Shown one piece after another: positions 14,663 through 24,599 of a stretch of DNA of 40,371 bases. Location of the stretch: contig JAGXRM010000012.1 in NCBI GenBank assembly GCA_018335855.1, positions 1-40,371 on the forward strand. The letters are read 5' to 3'. The notes below the pieces were generated by a model, which worked only from the letters and a program-made list of their open reading frames with translations, was not told the origin of the DNA and searched no databases. A program made the position numbers and the translations under genes. Source of the stretch: Clostridiales bacterium. GTDB taxonomy: Bacteria; Bacillota; Dethiobacteria; Dethiobacterales; Dethiobacteraceae. Within the stretch, counting starts at the first letter, position 1. Every line of letters starts with the position of its first letter.

Positions 14663-17372
14663 GTTTCGCCATTCGGCGCAGACCTTTTTCCAGCTCTTCT
14701 CCGACAATTACCAGTGAAGCCGCTGCTATAATAGCAATCCAATGCGTTGCGTTAAGCGCCGTTGTACGGAAAATAGCCTGGAGAGGAGGGAGGTAAATCA
14801 CGGAAATATGGGCGGTAAACGCGGCTATTACGCTATAAAAAAGAAATTTATTGGATAGCACCGGAACGCGGAAGACAGAAGTCAACTCCGAACGGGCGTT
14901 AAAAACATGAAACATCTGAAACACCACCATGGTAGTTAATGCCACGGTACGGGCCTGGTCAATGTTTGCCCCGATACGGAGTTGCCAGAGAAATGTTGCC
15001 AAAGTGCCACCCATCATTATAAACCCGACAAAGACCAGCCTACCCATCATGAGCCGGGAGATAATGGGTTCCTTGGGAGAACGGGGTGGCAGATCAAGGA
15101 TACCATCTTCCTTGGGTTCAAAAGCCAACGCTACATCCTGCAGTCCGTTAGTAACCAGGTTGAGCCATAGGATCTGCGCCGGACGGAAGGGGAGTGGCAA
15201 TCCTAACCCCAAGATTAACAGGATTAGCAAAATCACACCGCTGCCGGTGGAAAGCAGGAAAAATGTCGCTTTTCTTAAATTGGAAAACACGACACGCCCT
15301 TCTTCCACAGCAGCAAAAATACTGGCAAAGTTGTCGTCTGTAACAATAATATCAGATGTTTCTTTCGCTACGTCTGTGCCTGACTTGCCCATAGCAACAC
15401 CGATATGGGCGGCTTTCAACGCCGGAGCGTCATTGACACCATCGCCGGTAACAGCCACCACTTCTCCGCGCCGTAGCAATTGCTCTACGATTTGCAGCTT
15501 ATTAAAAGGGGAGACACGGGCGTAAATCGAGACTTTGCCTACCTGTTCGTAAAGTTCATCGTCTGACAAATTATCGATGTCCCGGCCTGTCAGCACAGGA
15601 ATATCGTCGCCATCTGTGATGCCGATTTTTTTAGCAATGGTTACTGCGGTTACCTGATGATCCCCGGTAACCATCAAAACCCGAATTCCCGCCTTTTTAC
15701 ATTTGCGAATCGCCTCCATCGCTTCCTCCCGCGGCGGGTCGAGCAACCCTTGCAGTCCGGCAAAGATAAGTTCTGATTCAACGGTCTCTTTTTCTAATTT
15801 TTCCATGCCAGGGTCAACAGGTTTATACGCCATGGCTAACACACGTAACCCTTCTTCCCCCATTTCCCGGTATAGCTTTAAAACTTCGTCTTTATTCAGG
15901 TCAATTTTATCACCCGTAGCGTTGATTTGAGTATCAGCGCACATTTCCAGTAACCGTTCCGGTGCCCCTTTCACCCAGACCATATTTTTGCCCAGCGCCG
16001 GTGTAGTTGTCAACACTGCCATATAAAAATTCTCAGATTCGAAGGGAATTTCATCCAATTTGGAGAACTCTTTCTTTATGGTTTCACGGTTCAGGCCACC
16101 TTTAAGCGCAGAAACAATTAACGCCGTTTCTGTCGGGTCACCGGCTGCGGAGAATTCGTTATCTTTTTCCACTAAGTCTGATTCATTGGCTAGCAGTCCG
16201 GTGAGCAGGCAACAGCGTAGTGCCACATTTTCTCCGGCAGTTACTTCGCTTGTTTGTTCATTGCCGTCAAAAACTTTACCTGCCGGCGCATACCCCGTAC
16301 CGCTTACTGAAAAGTGTTTGTTCCCGGCGTAAATTCTTTGTACGGTCATTTGATTTTTTGTCAGAGTGCCTGTTTTGTCCGAGGCGATTATACTACAACT
16401 GCCTAGTGTCTCAACCGATGGCAGATGCCGTACAATCGCATTCCTTTCTGCCATACGGCTGACCCCTACGGCCAATGTTAGTGTAAAGACGATGGGAAGC
16501 CCCTCGGGTATTGCTGCTACGGCCAGGGCTATTGCCGTTAAGAGAATTTCAGTTAACTCCCGCCCGGTCAAAAACCCGATAATAAAAGCCACCGCAGAAA
16601 GGGCAACAATAAGGGCACCAATCAGTTTCCCAAGCTTTGCGAATTGCAGCTGCAGCGGTGTTAATAGTTTATCAATTTGTTTTACTTTTTCTGAAATCAT
16701 ACCGATCTGGGTTCTCGCACCGGTGGCATAGACCAATCCCGTCCCGCGACCGGATAGCACCACAGTACCCATGTATGCCAGATTTTTTCTGTCAGCGACG
16801 GCAAGATCCTCTTCTTTTAGTGCCTGCGACATTTTCCGCACACCGGTAGATTCCCCGGTAAGCGGTGACTCGTCTACATCCAGTTGGATGGTGTCCACCA
16901 ACCGCATGTCTGCAGGGGTACGACTTCCTGATGACAGCAAAACCACGTCTCCCGGTACCAACTCCCGGCTGTCAATCTCCACCGTTTTACCGTCCCGTAC
17001 GACCAGGCTTCGTGGCGAAGCCAGTTCTGCCAATGCCCGGATTGCCTGTTCCGCTTTATATTCCTGAGTAAAGCCGATAATTGCATTTACCAGAACGACC
17101 GCCAAAATAACATACGTATCAATAAATTCTCCTAAGGCGGTAGTAACTACGGCGGCAATGAGCAGGATATAAATAAGCGGATCTTTAAATTGATCGAGAA
17201 TAACTTGCCAAAGGCTGATTTTATCAATGTCCTCAATTTCGTTTGGTCCGACACTTTCCAGCTTTTCTGTTACTTGCGACTGTGTCAGGCCGTCGGGGCT
17301 ACTGTTCAACTCTTCAAAAGCCTGCTTGATCTCTAGCTGATACCATAACGGTTCCTGTATCGTCATTATCAT
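14655..17372 (-). CDS. P-type cation-transporting ATPase (type II, SERCA/PMCA-like)
   Basis: A full-length ion pump of 905 aa. It has an N-terminal cation-ATPase domain, TGES (172-175) in the actuator domain, AIPEGLP in membrane helix 4 (288-293), the phosphorylated Asp332 in DKTGTLT, the MVTGD and TGDGVNDAP hinge motifs, and about ten membrane helices. The M4 PEGLP motif is that of calcium pumps. In M6, however, the sequence is NLVTNGLQD (738-746), with Asn742 where SERCA has the calcium-binding Asp, so the transported ion cannot be called with confidence. A start at 17372 or two codons later fits AAAGGAG. It is a single-gene unit transcribed leftward. Confidence 0.88.
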   Translation of the reverse strand: MIMTIQEPLWYQLEIKQAFEELNSSPDGLTQSQVTEKLESVGPNEIEDIDKISLWQVILDQFKDPLIYILLIAAVVTTALGEFIDTYVILAVVLVNAIIGFTQEYKAEQAIRALAELASPRSLVVRDGKTVEIDSRELVPGDVVLLSSGSRTPADMRLVDTIQLDVDESPLTGESTGVRKMSQALKEEDLAVADRKNLAYMGTVVLSGRGTGLVYATGARTQIGMISEKVKQIDKLLTPLQLQFAKLGKLIGALIVALSAVAFIIGFLTGRELTEILLTAIALAVAAIPEGLPIVFTLTLAVGVSRMAERNAIVRHLPSVETLGSCSIIASDKTGTLTKNQMTVQRIYAGNKHFSVSGTGYAPAGKVFDGNEQTSEVTAGENVALRCCLLTGLLANESDLVEKDNEFSAAGDPTETALIVSALKGGLNRETIKKEFSKLDEIPFESENFYMAVLTTTPALGKNMVWVKGAPERLLEMCADTQINATGDKIDLNKDEVLKLYREMGEEGLRVLAMAYKPVDPGMEKLEKETVESELIFAGLQGLLDPPREEAMEAIRKCKKAGIRVLMVTGDHQVTAVTIAKKIGITDGDDIPVLTGRDIDNLSDDELYEQVGKVSIYARVSPFNKLQIVEQLLRRGEVVAVTGDGVNDAPALKAAHIGVAMGKSGTDVAKETSDIIVTDDNFASIFAAVEEGRVVFSNLRKATFFLLSTGSGVILLILLILGLGLPLPFRPAQILWLNLVTNGLQDVALAFEPKEDGILDLPPRSPKEPIISRLMMGRLVFVGFIMMGGTLATFLWQLRIGANIDQARTVALTTMVVFQMFHVFNARSELTSVFRVPVLSNKFLFYSVIAAFTAHISVIYLPPLQAIFRTTALNATHWIAIIAAASLVIVGEELEKGLRRMAKQK

Positions 17373-17523
17373 GACTCCTTTTTCGGGATGGTCAACTTAC
17401 TTCTTCATTTTGCCTTAAAAACAGTTTCTTATAACATTAATTATAGATGAACGTTTATGGAAAGAAAACATTTCCGTTTAAAATTAATCTGACTGTAAGA
17501 AAATACGGAGGGAGGCTTAAAAA

Positions 17524-18879
17524 ATGAACAGTATTATTCAGGCGGGGATTTATCCCCATCCCCCGATCATAGTTCCGGAGGTTGGAGGCGGGGAAGAAAA
17601 GAAGATTAGTGCCACAGCGGCAGCGATGGAAAAACTGGCCGGCCGTGTCAGAGACAGCAATGCTGATACACTGGTCATTATCTCACCGCACGGCACAGTA
17701 TTTCGCGACGCCGTATCTCTTCTTGACCATGAAGAGATACGCGGTTCTTTGGCAAGGTTTGGTGCTCCGTCGGTAGCCCTTCGCTTTTCGGCGGACCGGG
17801 AAGCTGTAGGAGCCATTGGAATAGAAGCGGGGCGGCAGGGGATTCCTACGATGCCCCTTGACATGAAAAGTGCCGCCTCATTCGGGGTCTTACCGGAACT
17901 GGATCACGGCGCTCTTGTCCCGCTGTATTTTTTGGATAAAGCCGGTGTACACCTGCCCATCGTTCACATCACCTTCGGGCTGTTGACGCCGGGGCAATTG
18001 TACAAGTTTGGGATGGCCGTTACCAAAGCGCTGTCGGGCTTACACCGACGTGCTGCCGTTGTGGCCAGCGGAGATCTTTCCCACAGGCTGACCCGCGATG
18101 CTCCGGCTGGCTTCTCTCCGGAGGGAGAAAAATTTGACAGCCGTATCGTCGAGCTGATTGAAACGTATGACGTGCCATCTATTCTTTCTTTGGATAAGAG
18201 CCTTCTTGACAAGGCCGGCGAATGTGGATACCGTTCTTTCCTCATCTGCTTTGGCATGTTGGACGGCTATAGCATCTCCCCGGAAATTCTTTCTTATGAA
18301 GGGCCATTCGGGGTGGGTTATCTGGTTGCTGATCTATCTCCTGACAGGGAATCAGTGAATCAACCCGCCATTTCAGAAAGTGAACATGTGCGTTTAGCAC
18401 GGCAGACACTGGAGTCCTATGTAAAAACAGGTAAAACAGGGGAACTCCCTGCCAACTCAACACTGACCAAACAAAAAGCGGCAACATTTGTTTCGTTAAA
18501 AATTGATGGCCATCTGCGGGGTTGTATTGGCACACTGGAGCCGGTACGGGAAAGTATTGCACAGGAAATTATGGAGAATGCTATTTCCGCCGGCATGCAC
18601 GATCCCCGCTTTCGCCCGGTTACGGAAGAAGAACTTCCTATGCTTACTTATTCTGTTGATGTCCTGTCCGAGGCAGAAGAAGTATCGGGTCCGGCAGACC
18701 TGGACCCTCGTGAATACGGCGTTATCGTTAAAAGTGGCAATCGCAGGGGAGTACTTCTGCCCGACCTGGAAGGGGTCGATACCGTGGAAGAACAACTATC
18801 GATCGCTCTGCAAAAGGCGGGCATTTCACCACAAGAGCCATATAAAATATTCCGCTTTCTAGTGCAGCGCTATTACTAA
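17524..18879 (+). CDS. amrA: MEMO-AMMECR1 fusion (AmmeMemoRadiSam proteins B and A)
   Basis: A two-domain protein of 451 aa. Residues 1 to about 270 are the MEMO domain (class III extradiol-dioxygenase fold) with putative metal ligands His12 (YPHPP), His128 (ELDHGALVP) and His187 (SGDLSH). Residues from about 285 form the AMMECR1 domain, with the signature LRGCIGT (331-337). These two proteins and a radical SAM enzyme form the conserved AmmeMemoRadiSam cassette; its reaction is not established to my knowledge. The radical SAM gene follows after 15 bases, so the cassette is complete. The start has GGAGG upstream. The fused arrangement is common in Clostridia. Confidence 0.9.
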   Translation: MNSIIQAGIYPHPPIIVPEVGGGEEKKISATAAAMEKLAGRVRDSNADTLVIISPHGTVFRDAVSLLDHEEIRGSLARFGAPSVALRFSADREAVGAIGIEAGRQGIPTMPLDMKSAASFGVLPELDHGALVPLYFLDKAGVHLPIVHITFGLLTPGQLYKFGMAVTKALSGLHRRAAVVASGDLSHRLTRDAPAGFSPEGEKFDSRIVELIETYDVPSILSLDKSLLDKAGECGYRSFLICFGMLDGYSISPEILSYEGPFGVGYLVADLSPDRESVNQPAISESEHVRLARQTLESYVKTGKTGELPANSTLTKQKAATFVSLKIDGHLRGCIGTLEPVRESIAQEIMENAISAGMHDPRFRPVTEEELPMLTYSVDVLSEAEEVSGPADLDPREYGVIVKSGNRRGVLLPDLEGVDTVEEQLSIALQKAGISPQEPYKIFRFLVQRYY

Positions 18880-18894
18880 AACCGGAGGAACGCT

Positions 18895-19887
18895 ATGCAT
18901 GAAGCGCGCTATTATCATCAAAAGGATCCCGGCGTACATTGCCACCTTTGCCCCCAGTTTTGCCGGTTAAAAAACGGCGAAAAAGGACTTTGTGGCGTAA
19001 GGGAAGAGTCCAAAGGAAAGCTGTATTCTCTCAATTACGGGATTTGCGCTGCCTTGGCCATGGATCCGGTGGAGAAAAAACCTCTTTACCACTTTTACCC
19101 GGGCCGTGAAATTTTCTCCACAGGGACATTCGGGTGTAATTTAAGTTGCGGCTTTTGCCAAAACTGGCATCTGGCGGGAAAATCTCCTGATACCAATTCG
19201 GTTCGTGTAAGTCCGGCTGAACTGGTGGACATGCTGGAAAAGCAAGGAGCCAAAAATCCCGTCGGAATCGCCTACACCTATTCGGAGCCGGGAATGTGGT
19301 ATGAATATGTGCTTGATACGGCACAAATCGTACGGGACAGAGGATTTAAAAATGTCATGGTAACGAACGGTTTTCTGAACCAGGAACCTTTAAGAGAATT
19401 GCTTCCTCTAATTAACGCCTTTAATATTGACGTTAAGTCTTTTCAGGATGAGTATTACCGCCGGTATTGTGAAGGTCGCCTGGAACCTGTGCTGCGTTAT
19501 GTCGAAACAGCCGTAGCGCAGTCCCACGTGGAAATTACCTATCTGGTTGTCCCCACCCTCAATGACAGTGAGGATGACATTCGTCGCTTTGCCTCTTGGG
19601 TTGCTTCCATGAATCCTGCTATTCCCGTTCACCTTTCACGCTATTTTCCCCAGCACCGCTTCACGTTACCTCCTACTCCTGTTACGGTAATGGAGACATT
19701 ACGGGAAATTGCGCGGGAGACGCTCCACTATGTGTATTTAGGCAATATCCCCGGCAGCGACGCTGCCCACACCGTCTGTCCCGACTGCGGTAAAGATCAG
19801 GTAACCAGAGACGGCTACCGGACGCTAAACCTGCTTAAAGATAAAGCCTGTCCCCATTGCGGACGATATGCAGATTTTATTTTATAA
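18895..19887 (+). CDS. amrS: AmmeMemoRadiSam system radical SAM enzyme
   Basis: A 330-residue radical SAM enzyme related to pyruvate formate-lyase-activating proteins. An N-terminal Cys cluster (CHLCPQFC, CGV) precedes the 4Fe-4S motif C81-x3-C85-x2-C88 (CNLSCGFCQNW). The GIAYTYSEP motif and the NAFNIDVKSF strand belong to the SAM barrel, and a C-terminal zinc ribbon (CPDC and CPHC) ends the protein. It is co-transcribed with the MEMO-AMMECR1 fusion (15-base gap, GGAGG before ATG). The substrate is unknown. Confidence 0.92.
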   Translation: MHEARYYHQKDPGVHCHLCPQFCRLKNGEKGLCGVREESKGKLYSLNYGICAALAMDPVEKKPLYHFYPGREIFSTGTFGCNLSCGFCQNWHLAGKSPDTNSVRVSPAELVDMLEKQGAKNPVGIAYTYSEPGMWYEYVLDTAQIVRDRGFKNVMVTNGFLNQEPLRELLPLINAFNIDVKSFQDEYYRRYCEGRLEPVLRYVETAVAQSHVEITYLVVPTLNDSEDDIRRFASWVASMNPAIPVHLSRYFPQHRFTLPPTPVTVMETLREIARETLHYVYLGNIPGSDAAHTVCPDCGKDQVTRDGYRTLNLLKDKACPHCGRYADFIL

Positions 19888-19960
19888 GATTTTCTAACAT
19901 GAAATCCCCTGTCTGCGGCATACTATTTGGTAGGGAAAAGGACGGAGGAGTCGCTGGCAA

Positions 19961-21301
19961 ATGGAGATTTTACAACAGATTAATAATTTGCTCCATGACT
20001 TTGTGGGTGGCCCGGTGCTGATTATTGCGATTTTATCTACCGGGTTTTACCTGACGTGGCGCAGTAACTTTCTGCAAATAAGACGGTTCCCCCTAGTCCT
20101 TCAGGAAACAATTTTTAGTATTCTCCGGTCCAACACCGGCGCAAAAGGTGAAATCAGCCCGTTTCAGGCGCTTACCACGGCGTTGGCTGCCACCATCGGC
20201 ACCGGCAATATCGCAGGCGTCGCCACAGCCATTACCCTTGGGGGCCCCGGCGCCGTATTTTGGATGTGGTTTTCCGCCTTTTTCGGGATGATGACAAAGT
20301 ATGCCGAAGTAGTGCTAGCCGTTCACTTCAGGCAGACCCGTCAAGATGGTTCTGTCGTAGGCGGACCGATGTATTTCCTGGAACATGGTTTAAACCAAAA
20401 GTTTCTTGCAGTATTATTTGCCATCTTCGGTTCACTGGCAGCCTTTGGTATCGGTAATATGGTTCAGGCCAATTCTGTAGCCGACGCAGTCAGGCAGGCA
20501 TTTAACATTCCGCCCCTTCTGACCGGACTGGTCCTGGCTGTAGCGACCGGGGTAGTTATCCTCGGCGGGATTCGAAGAGTGGCCGCAATCACAGCAAAGC
20601 TCGTTCCTCTTATGGCGGGATTTTACATGGTTGGAGCGTTGATTATTATTTTAACGTCTCTGAATCAGGTGCCCGCTGCATTCGCCACCATCATCGGCAA
20701 CGCCTTTACCGGCCGGGCGGCTATCGGCGGCTTTGCCGGTGCCGGAGTACTTCAAGCTGTTCGGTTCGGTGTGGCCCGCGGTATTTTTACGAATGAAGCT
20801 GGCTTGGGCAGTGCCTCCATTGCCCACGCTGCAGCTCGGACCGATCATCCTGCCAGGCAGGGCCTTTGGGGAATTTTTGAAGTCTTTTTTGACACCCATG
20901 TTGTTTGCACACTGACAGCATTAGCCATTATGGTTACCGGCGTTTGGACCGAGGGTCTGGAAGGTGCTGCACTGACGACGGCCGCGTTCAACGTGGGACT
21001 GCCCGGCCCCGGGGGATATATTGTCGCCATAGGCCTGGTATTCTTCTCATTTTCAACGCTGGTTGCCTGGTCATTCTATGGTGAAAAGTGTTTTGAATAT
21101 CTGGCAGGGACACGATCAGCCCTGCTGTATCGCCTTGTCTGGATTCCGCTGATTCCCATTGGTGCCGTCGGTGGGCTGCGTACCGTTTGGGCGTTAGCCG
21201 ACACATTGAACGGGTTGATGGCTATACCAAACCTCATCGGCTTATGGGGGTTAAGCGGGATTATTATCAAGCTTACCAGGGAGTTCTTCAAAAAACGGTA
21301 A
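19961..21301 (+). CDS. Sodium:alanine/glycine symporter (AGCS family)
   Basis: An integral membrane symporter of 446 aa, the usual AGCS length. The family motif region ATIGTGNIAGVATAITLGGP is near residues 75-95, GGPMYFLEHGL follows, and FTNEAGLGSASIAHAAARTD is the characteristic cytoplasmic loop. It takes up alanine or glycine with sodium. The start ATG has GGAGGAG about ten bases upstream. It follows the radical SAM gene after 73 bases and could be co-transcribed, but no functional link is obvious. No strong terminator is seen in the 126 bases before cdaA. Confidence 0.9.
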   Translation: MEILQQINNLLHDFVGGPVLIIAILSTGFYLTWRSNFLQIRRFPLVLQETIFSILRSNTGAKGEISPFQALTTALAATIGTGNIAGVATAITLGGPGAVFWMWFSAFFGMMTKYAEVVLAVHFRQTRQDGSVVGGPMYFLEHGLNQKFLAVLFAIFGSLAAFGIGNMVQANSVADAVRQAFNIPPLLTGLVLAVATGVVILGGIRRVAAITAKLVPLMAGFYMVGALIIILTSLNQVPAAFATIIGNAFTGRAAIGGFAGAGVLQAVRFGVARGIFTNEAGLGSASIAHAAARTDHPARQGLWGIFEVFFDTHVVCTLTALAIMVTGVWTEGLEGAALTTAAFNVGLPGPGGYIVAIGLVFFSFSTLVAWSFYGEKCFEYLAGTRSALLYRLVWIPLIPIGAVGGLRTVWALADTLNGLMAIPNLIGLWGLSGIIIKLTREFFKKR

Positions 21302-21427
21302 GCTTTTTTTTAATTCTTTAAAAAAGGCCGGTTAAATCTAAGTGTAGCAGGTTTTTCTGTATTGCTTCACGAATAAAATATAAATGCATAAGGCTTGATT
21401 ACAAACATTGAAGAGGAGGTGCGGTTC

Positions 21428-22240
21428 ATGGCTCAATTACTCCAGGTGCTTAACGTGCTTAGCTGGCGCAGCATCCTGGATATTACTATTGTTACGTATG
21501 TATTTTATAAAACAATCATCCTCATCCGTGGCACACGTGCGGAACAGATAGTCAAAGGCTTGGCCGTTCTTCTCATCGCTACGGTCGTTAGCGGTCAAGC
21601 CGGGCTGGTCGTTATCCACTGGCTCCTCAGACAGATTATGACCCTGGGTTTTGTCGCTATCCTTATTGTATTTCATCCGGAATTGCGTCGTGCACTGGAG
21701 TCCCTGGGACGCGGTAAACTTTTTACCCGCACCAGTGCTATCTATGGTGATATTGATGTTGAACAAATGCTGGAAGAACTGATTAAAGCAATCCAGGTAT
21801 TGGTTAAAAAAAGGCTGGGCGCGCTCATTGTCATTGAGCGGGAGACCGGCCTAAAGGAATTGATTCAAACAGGAATCTCCATTGACGGTCAGGTTTCCGC
21901 TGAACTTTTAATTAATATTTTTCTATCCCGCAGCCCGCTTCATGACGGTGCCGTCATCATCCGCGGCAACAGAATCATGGCTGCCGGATGTTACCTCCCC
22001 CTGACCGAAAACCCTAACCTTAGCAAAGAATTAGGTACCAGACACCGCGCTGCTCTGGGAGTATCCGAGCAGTCGGACGCCGTGGCTCTCATCGTTTCAG
22101 AGGAAACCGGCGTCGTTTCCCTGACGACTAACGGTAAGCTTACCCGTTACCTTGATGAAAAGACTCTCAAGCAGATGTTGCTCAGCTTGCTTAAACCCCC
22201 TGTGAATACTCTGAGCTTCAGGCAATGGAGGTCGAACTAA
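21428..22240 (+). CDS. cdaA: Diadenylate cyclase CdaA
   Basis: Makes the second messenger c-di-AMP from two ATP. The 270-residue protein has three N-terminal membrane helices (to about residue 83) and a DAC domain with the catalytic DGA (173-175, in SPLHDGAVII) and RHR (205-207, in GTRHRAALG). The frame opens at 21395, but GAGGAGGTG precedes the ATG at 21428, giving the standard N-terminus. It is the first gene of the cdaA-cdaR-glmM unit, whose order is conserved in Firmicutes and links c-di-AMP to cell-wall precursor synthesis. The stop overlaps the cdaR start. Confidence 0.95.
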   Translation: MAQLLQVLNVLSWRSILDITIVTYVFYKTIILIRGTRAEQIVKGLAVLLIATVVSGQAGLVVIHWLLRQIMTLGFVAILIVFHPELRRALESLGRGKLFTRTSAIYGDIDVEQMLEELIKAIQVLVKKRLGALIVIERETGLKELIQTGISIDGQVSAELLINIFLSRSPLHDGAVIIRGNRIMAAGCYLPLTENPNLSKELGTRHRAALGVSEQSDAVALIVSEETGVVSLTTNGKLTRYLDEKTLKQMLLSLLKPPVNTLSFRQWRSN

Positions 22241-23169
22241 TGATGGAGCGGCTTCTTAAAAACAACAATGTCGTTAAGGTGGTTGCCTTTTTTCTTGCCC
22301 TGACACTCTGGGTATATGTAACGGGAGATGCGCTACGTCCCAGTGAAGACATTACCCGCACCTTTCGTAATGTACCGCTGTCCTGGCTGAATTTAAACGA
22401 TGAACTGGCTATCATGAATATCCCTTCGGAAATTGATGTGGATTTAAGAGGCAGAGCAGACATCCTGGACAATATCACGCCCCAAAACTTAAAAGTGTTT
22501 GTCGATATGAAAAATTTGGGTGAAGGACAGCATCTCCTGACACCTAACGCTGAAGTCCCCCGCGGCGTCAGATTACTTTCCTACCGTCCGCAGCAGGTTA
22601 CCATTGAGTTGGAGGAAATAGAAGCTCCGCAAAAAACGGTGAACCTGGAAATTATCGGAGAATCCAAAGAGGGCCTGGTTATGGGCGAACCACGCATTCT
22701 GCCTAATTCCGTTTTCGTCCGGGGCCCCCGCTCTATCCTTGCCAATGTTTTTCAGGTGAAAGCAGTGGTCAATGTTCATCAGGCTGACGGTGACCGGGTA
22801 CAAGTGGTACCGGTGGTGGCTGTCACCGAAGACGGTCGGGAAGTTAAGGGCGTTGTTGTTAACCCTGCAATGGTTGAAGTACTCATTCCTTTTACCCAAC
22901 CCCAAAAGACGGTGCCAGTCCGCGTGCCGCTGGAAGGTGATCCGGCCGAAGGTTACCAGATTCGCCAGATTGATATTCATCCGGCAACGGTAACCATTCA
23001 GGGGAAAGTAGAATTATTAGATACAATTACCGAAGTGATTACCGCCCCTGTTAACGTCAGCGAGGCTATGGAAACGATTGCAACAGAACTAACATTGATT
23101 GTTCCATCTGGAGTAGAACTTTTGTCCATGGACAAAGTAACTGTGGACGTACTTATTGGCCCTCTGTAA
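22240..23169 (+). CDS. cdaR: CdaR (YbbR-domain) regulator of CdaA
   Basis: A membrane-anchored protein with one N-terminal transmembrane helix (VVKVVAFFLALTLWVYVTG) followed by an extracellular part made of about three repeated YbbR domains (for example LEIIGESKEGLVMGEPRILP, and VRVPLEGDPAEGYQIRQIDI). It interacts with and modulates the diadenylate cyclase. The frame also has an ATG at 22225, but GGAGGT is spaced correctly for the ATG at 22240, which shares its A with the cdaA stop codon. It runs into glmM with a short gap. Confidence 0.92.
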   Translation: MMERLLKNNNVVKVVAFFLALTLWVYVTGDALRPSEDITRTFRNVPLSWLNLNDELAIMNIPSEIDVDLRGRADILDNITPQNLKVFVDMKNLGEGQHLLTPNAEVPRGVRLLSYRPQQVTIELEEIEAPQKTVNLEIIGESKEGLVMGEPRILPNSVFVRGPRSILANVFQVKAVVNVHQADGDRVQVVPVVAVTEDGREVKGVVVNPAMVEVLIPFTQPQKTVPVRVPLEGDPAEGYQIRQIDIHPATVTIQGKVELLDTITEVITAPVNVSEAMETIATELTLIVPSGVELLSMDKVTVDVLIGPL

Positions 23170-23225
23170 GATTGTCAGAACGGCAAAGGTATGCTATACT
23201 AAAGTGGTTTGCGGGAGGACACAAG

Positions 23226-24569
23226 ATGGGTAAACTTTTCGGCACAGATGGAATACGCGGCGTGGCCAACCAGGAATTAACGCCGGAATTGGCTTTTAAA
23301 ATCGGCCGTATCGGCGCCTACGTACTTTCCCGTGCCAGTGGTGTTGCACCAAAGTTTCTGGTTGCCAGGGATACCCGTATTTCCGGCGCTATGTTGGAAG
23401 GTGCCCTTATTGCCGGCCTCACTTCAACCGGCGTCGATGTCTATACTGCGGGTATCATTTCCACCCCGGCCATCGCCTATCTCACCAGGGAACTGGCAGG
23501 CTGCGGCGGTGTGATGATCTCCGCCTCCCACAACGCTTATCCCGACAACGGGATTAAATTCTTTAACAACCAGGGGTTCAAACTGTCTGATGACGTGGAA
23601 GCCGAAATGGAGCGCCTTTACTTCTCAGAGGAAGACGAGATTCCCCGCGCCACTGCCGGCCAGATCGGCCGCGTTCAACCCTTTAGCGACGGCGTCTCCC
23701 GTTACCTGGATTTTTTACTCGCCACCGTACCAATCCGCTTTGATGGCTTTAAAGTCGCACTCGACTGCGCAAACGGTGCCGCCTACCAGTTGGCTCCTCA
23801 GGCATTTCGCTCATTGGGGGCAGAAGTTATCACCATGAATGACCAGCCAGACGGTATCAATATTAACGACAACTGCGGCTCCACCCATCCGGCAGAAGTT
23901 GCCCGCATTGTCGTGGAAACAGGTGCCCACCTTGGCTTTACTTTTGACGGCGATGCCGACAGAGTACTCGCCGTTGATGAGCACGGTCAATTAGTAGACG
24001 GCGATGCGGTCATGGCCATCTGTGCCACGTTCCTCAAAGAGGAAGGCCGCTTAAAAAATAATACACTGGTCGCCACGGTCATGAGTAATATTGGACTGGA
24101 AAAAGCTGCTGCCAAGCAAGGCTTTCAACTCATCCGTACCAAAGTGGGCGACCGCTATGTCCTGGAAACGATGTTGGCTGAAGGGTACAATTTAGGCGGT
24201 GAACAATCCGGCCATATCATCATGCTCGATTACAACACCACAGGAGACGGCCTCTTAACCGCCCTCCAAATCATGCAAACTATGGTCAAAAAAAATCAAT
24301 CCCTTTCAAAACTCGCTTCATTGATGACCCGTTACCCCCAGGTTTTGATTAACTGTACTGTACGTAGCCGGGACGGCTGGGATACTAATACCCGAATACA
24401 ACAGGCTACCGCTGACGTAGAAAAAGCGCTGGCAGGCCAGGGACGAGTGCTTGTGCGCCCCTCAGGAACAGAACCGTTAATCCGGGTGATGCTTGAGGGA
24501 CCGAATGAGGAAGAACTGCATACAATGGCTAATGAGCTTGCCGATGTGATCCGGGAAGAATTGAAATAG
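23226..24569 (+). CDS. glmM: Phosphoglucosamine mutase GlmM
   Basis: Interconverts glucosamine-6-phosphate and glucosamine-1-phosphate on the way to UDP-GlcNAc. The protein has 447 aa with an N-terminal GKLFGTDGIRG, the phosphoserine loop ISASHN with Ser101, the magnesium loop DGDADR, the sugar-binding GGEQSGH and the C-terminal phosphate-binding RPSGTEPLIRVM. GGGAGG is upstream of the ATG at 23226; an in-frame start at 23172 would add 18 unrelated residues and is rejected. It is the third gene of the cda operon and precedes glmS, the enzyme that makes its substrate. Confidence 0.96.
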   Translation: MGKLFGTDGIRGVANQELTPELAFKIGRIGAYVLSRASGVAPKFLVARDTRISGAMLEGALIAGLTSTGVDVYTAGIISTPAIAYLTRELAGCGGVMISASHNAYPDNGIKFFNNQGFKLSDDVEAEMERLYFSEEDEIPRATAGQIGRVQPFSDGVSRYLDFLLATVPIRFDGFKVALDCANGAAYQLAPQAFRSLGAEVITMNDQPDGININDNCGSTHPAEVARIVVETGAHLGFTFDGDADRVLAVDEHGQLVDGDAVMAICATFLKEEGRLKNNTLVATVMSNIGLEKAAAKQGFQLIRTKVGDRYVLETMLAEGYNLGGEQSGHIIMLDYNTTGDGLLTALQIMQTMVKKNQSLSKLASLMTRYPQVLINCTVRSRDGWDTNTRIQQATADVEKALAGQGRVLVRPSGTEPLIRVMLEGPNEEELHTMANELADVIREELK

Positions 24570-24599
24570 GGAGGTGTGCCTGTTTACAACTGAATAGAA

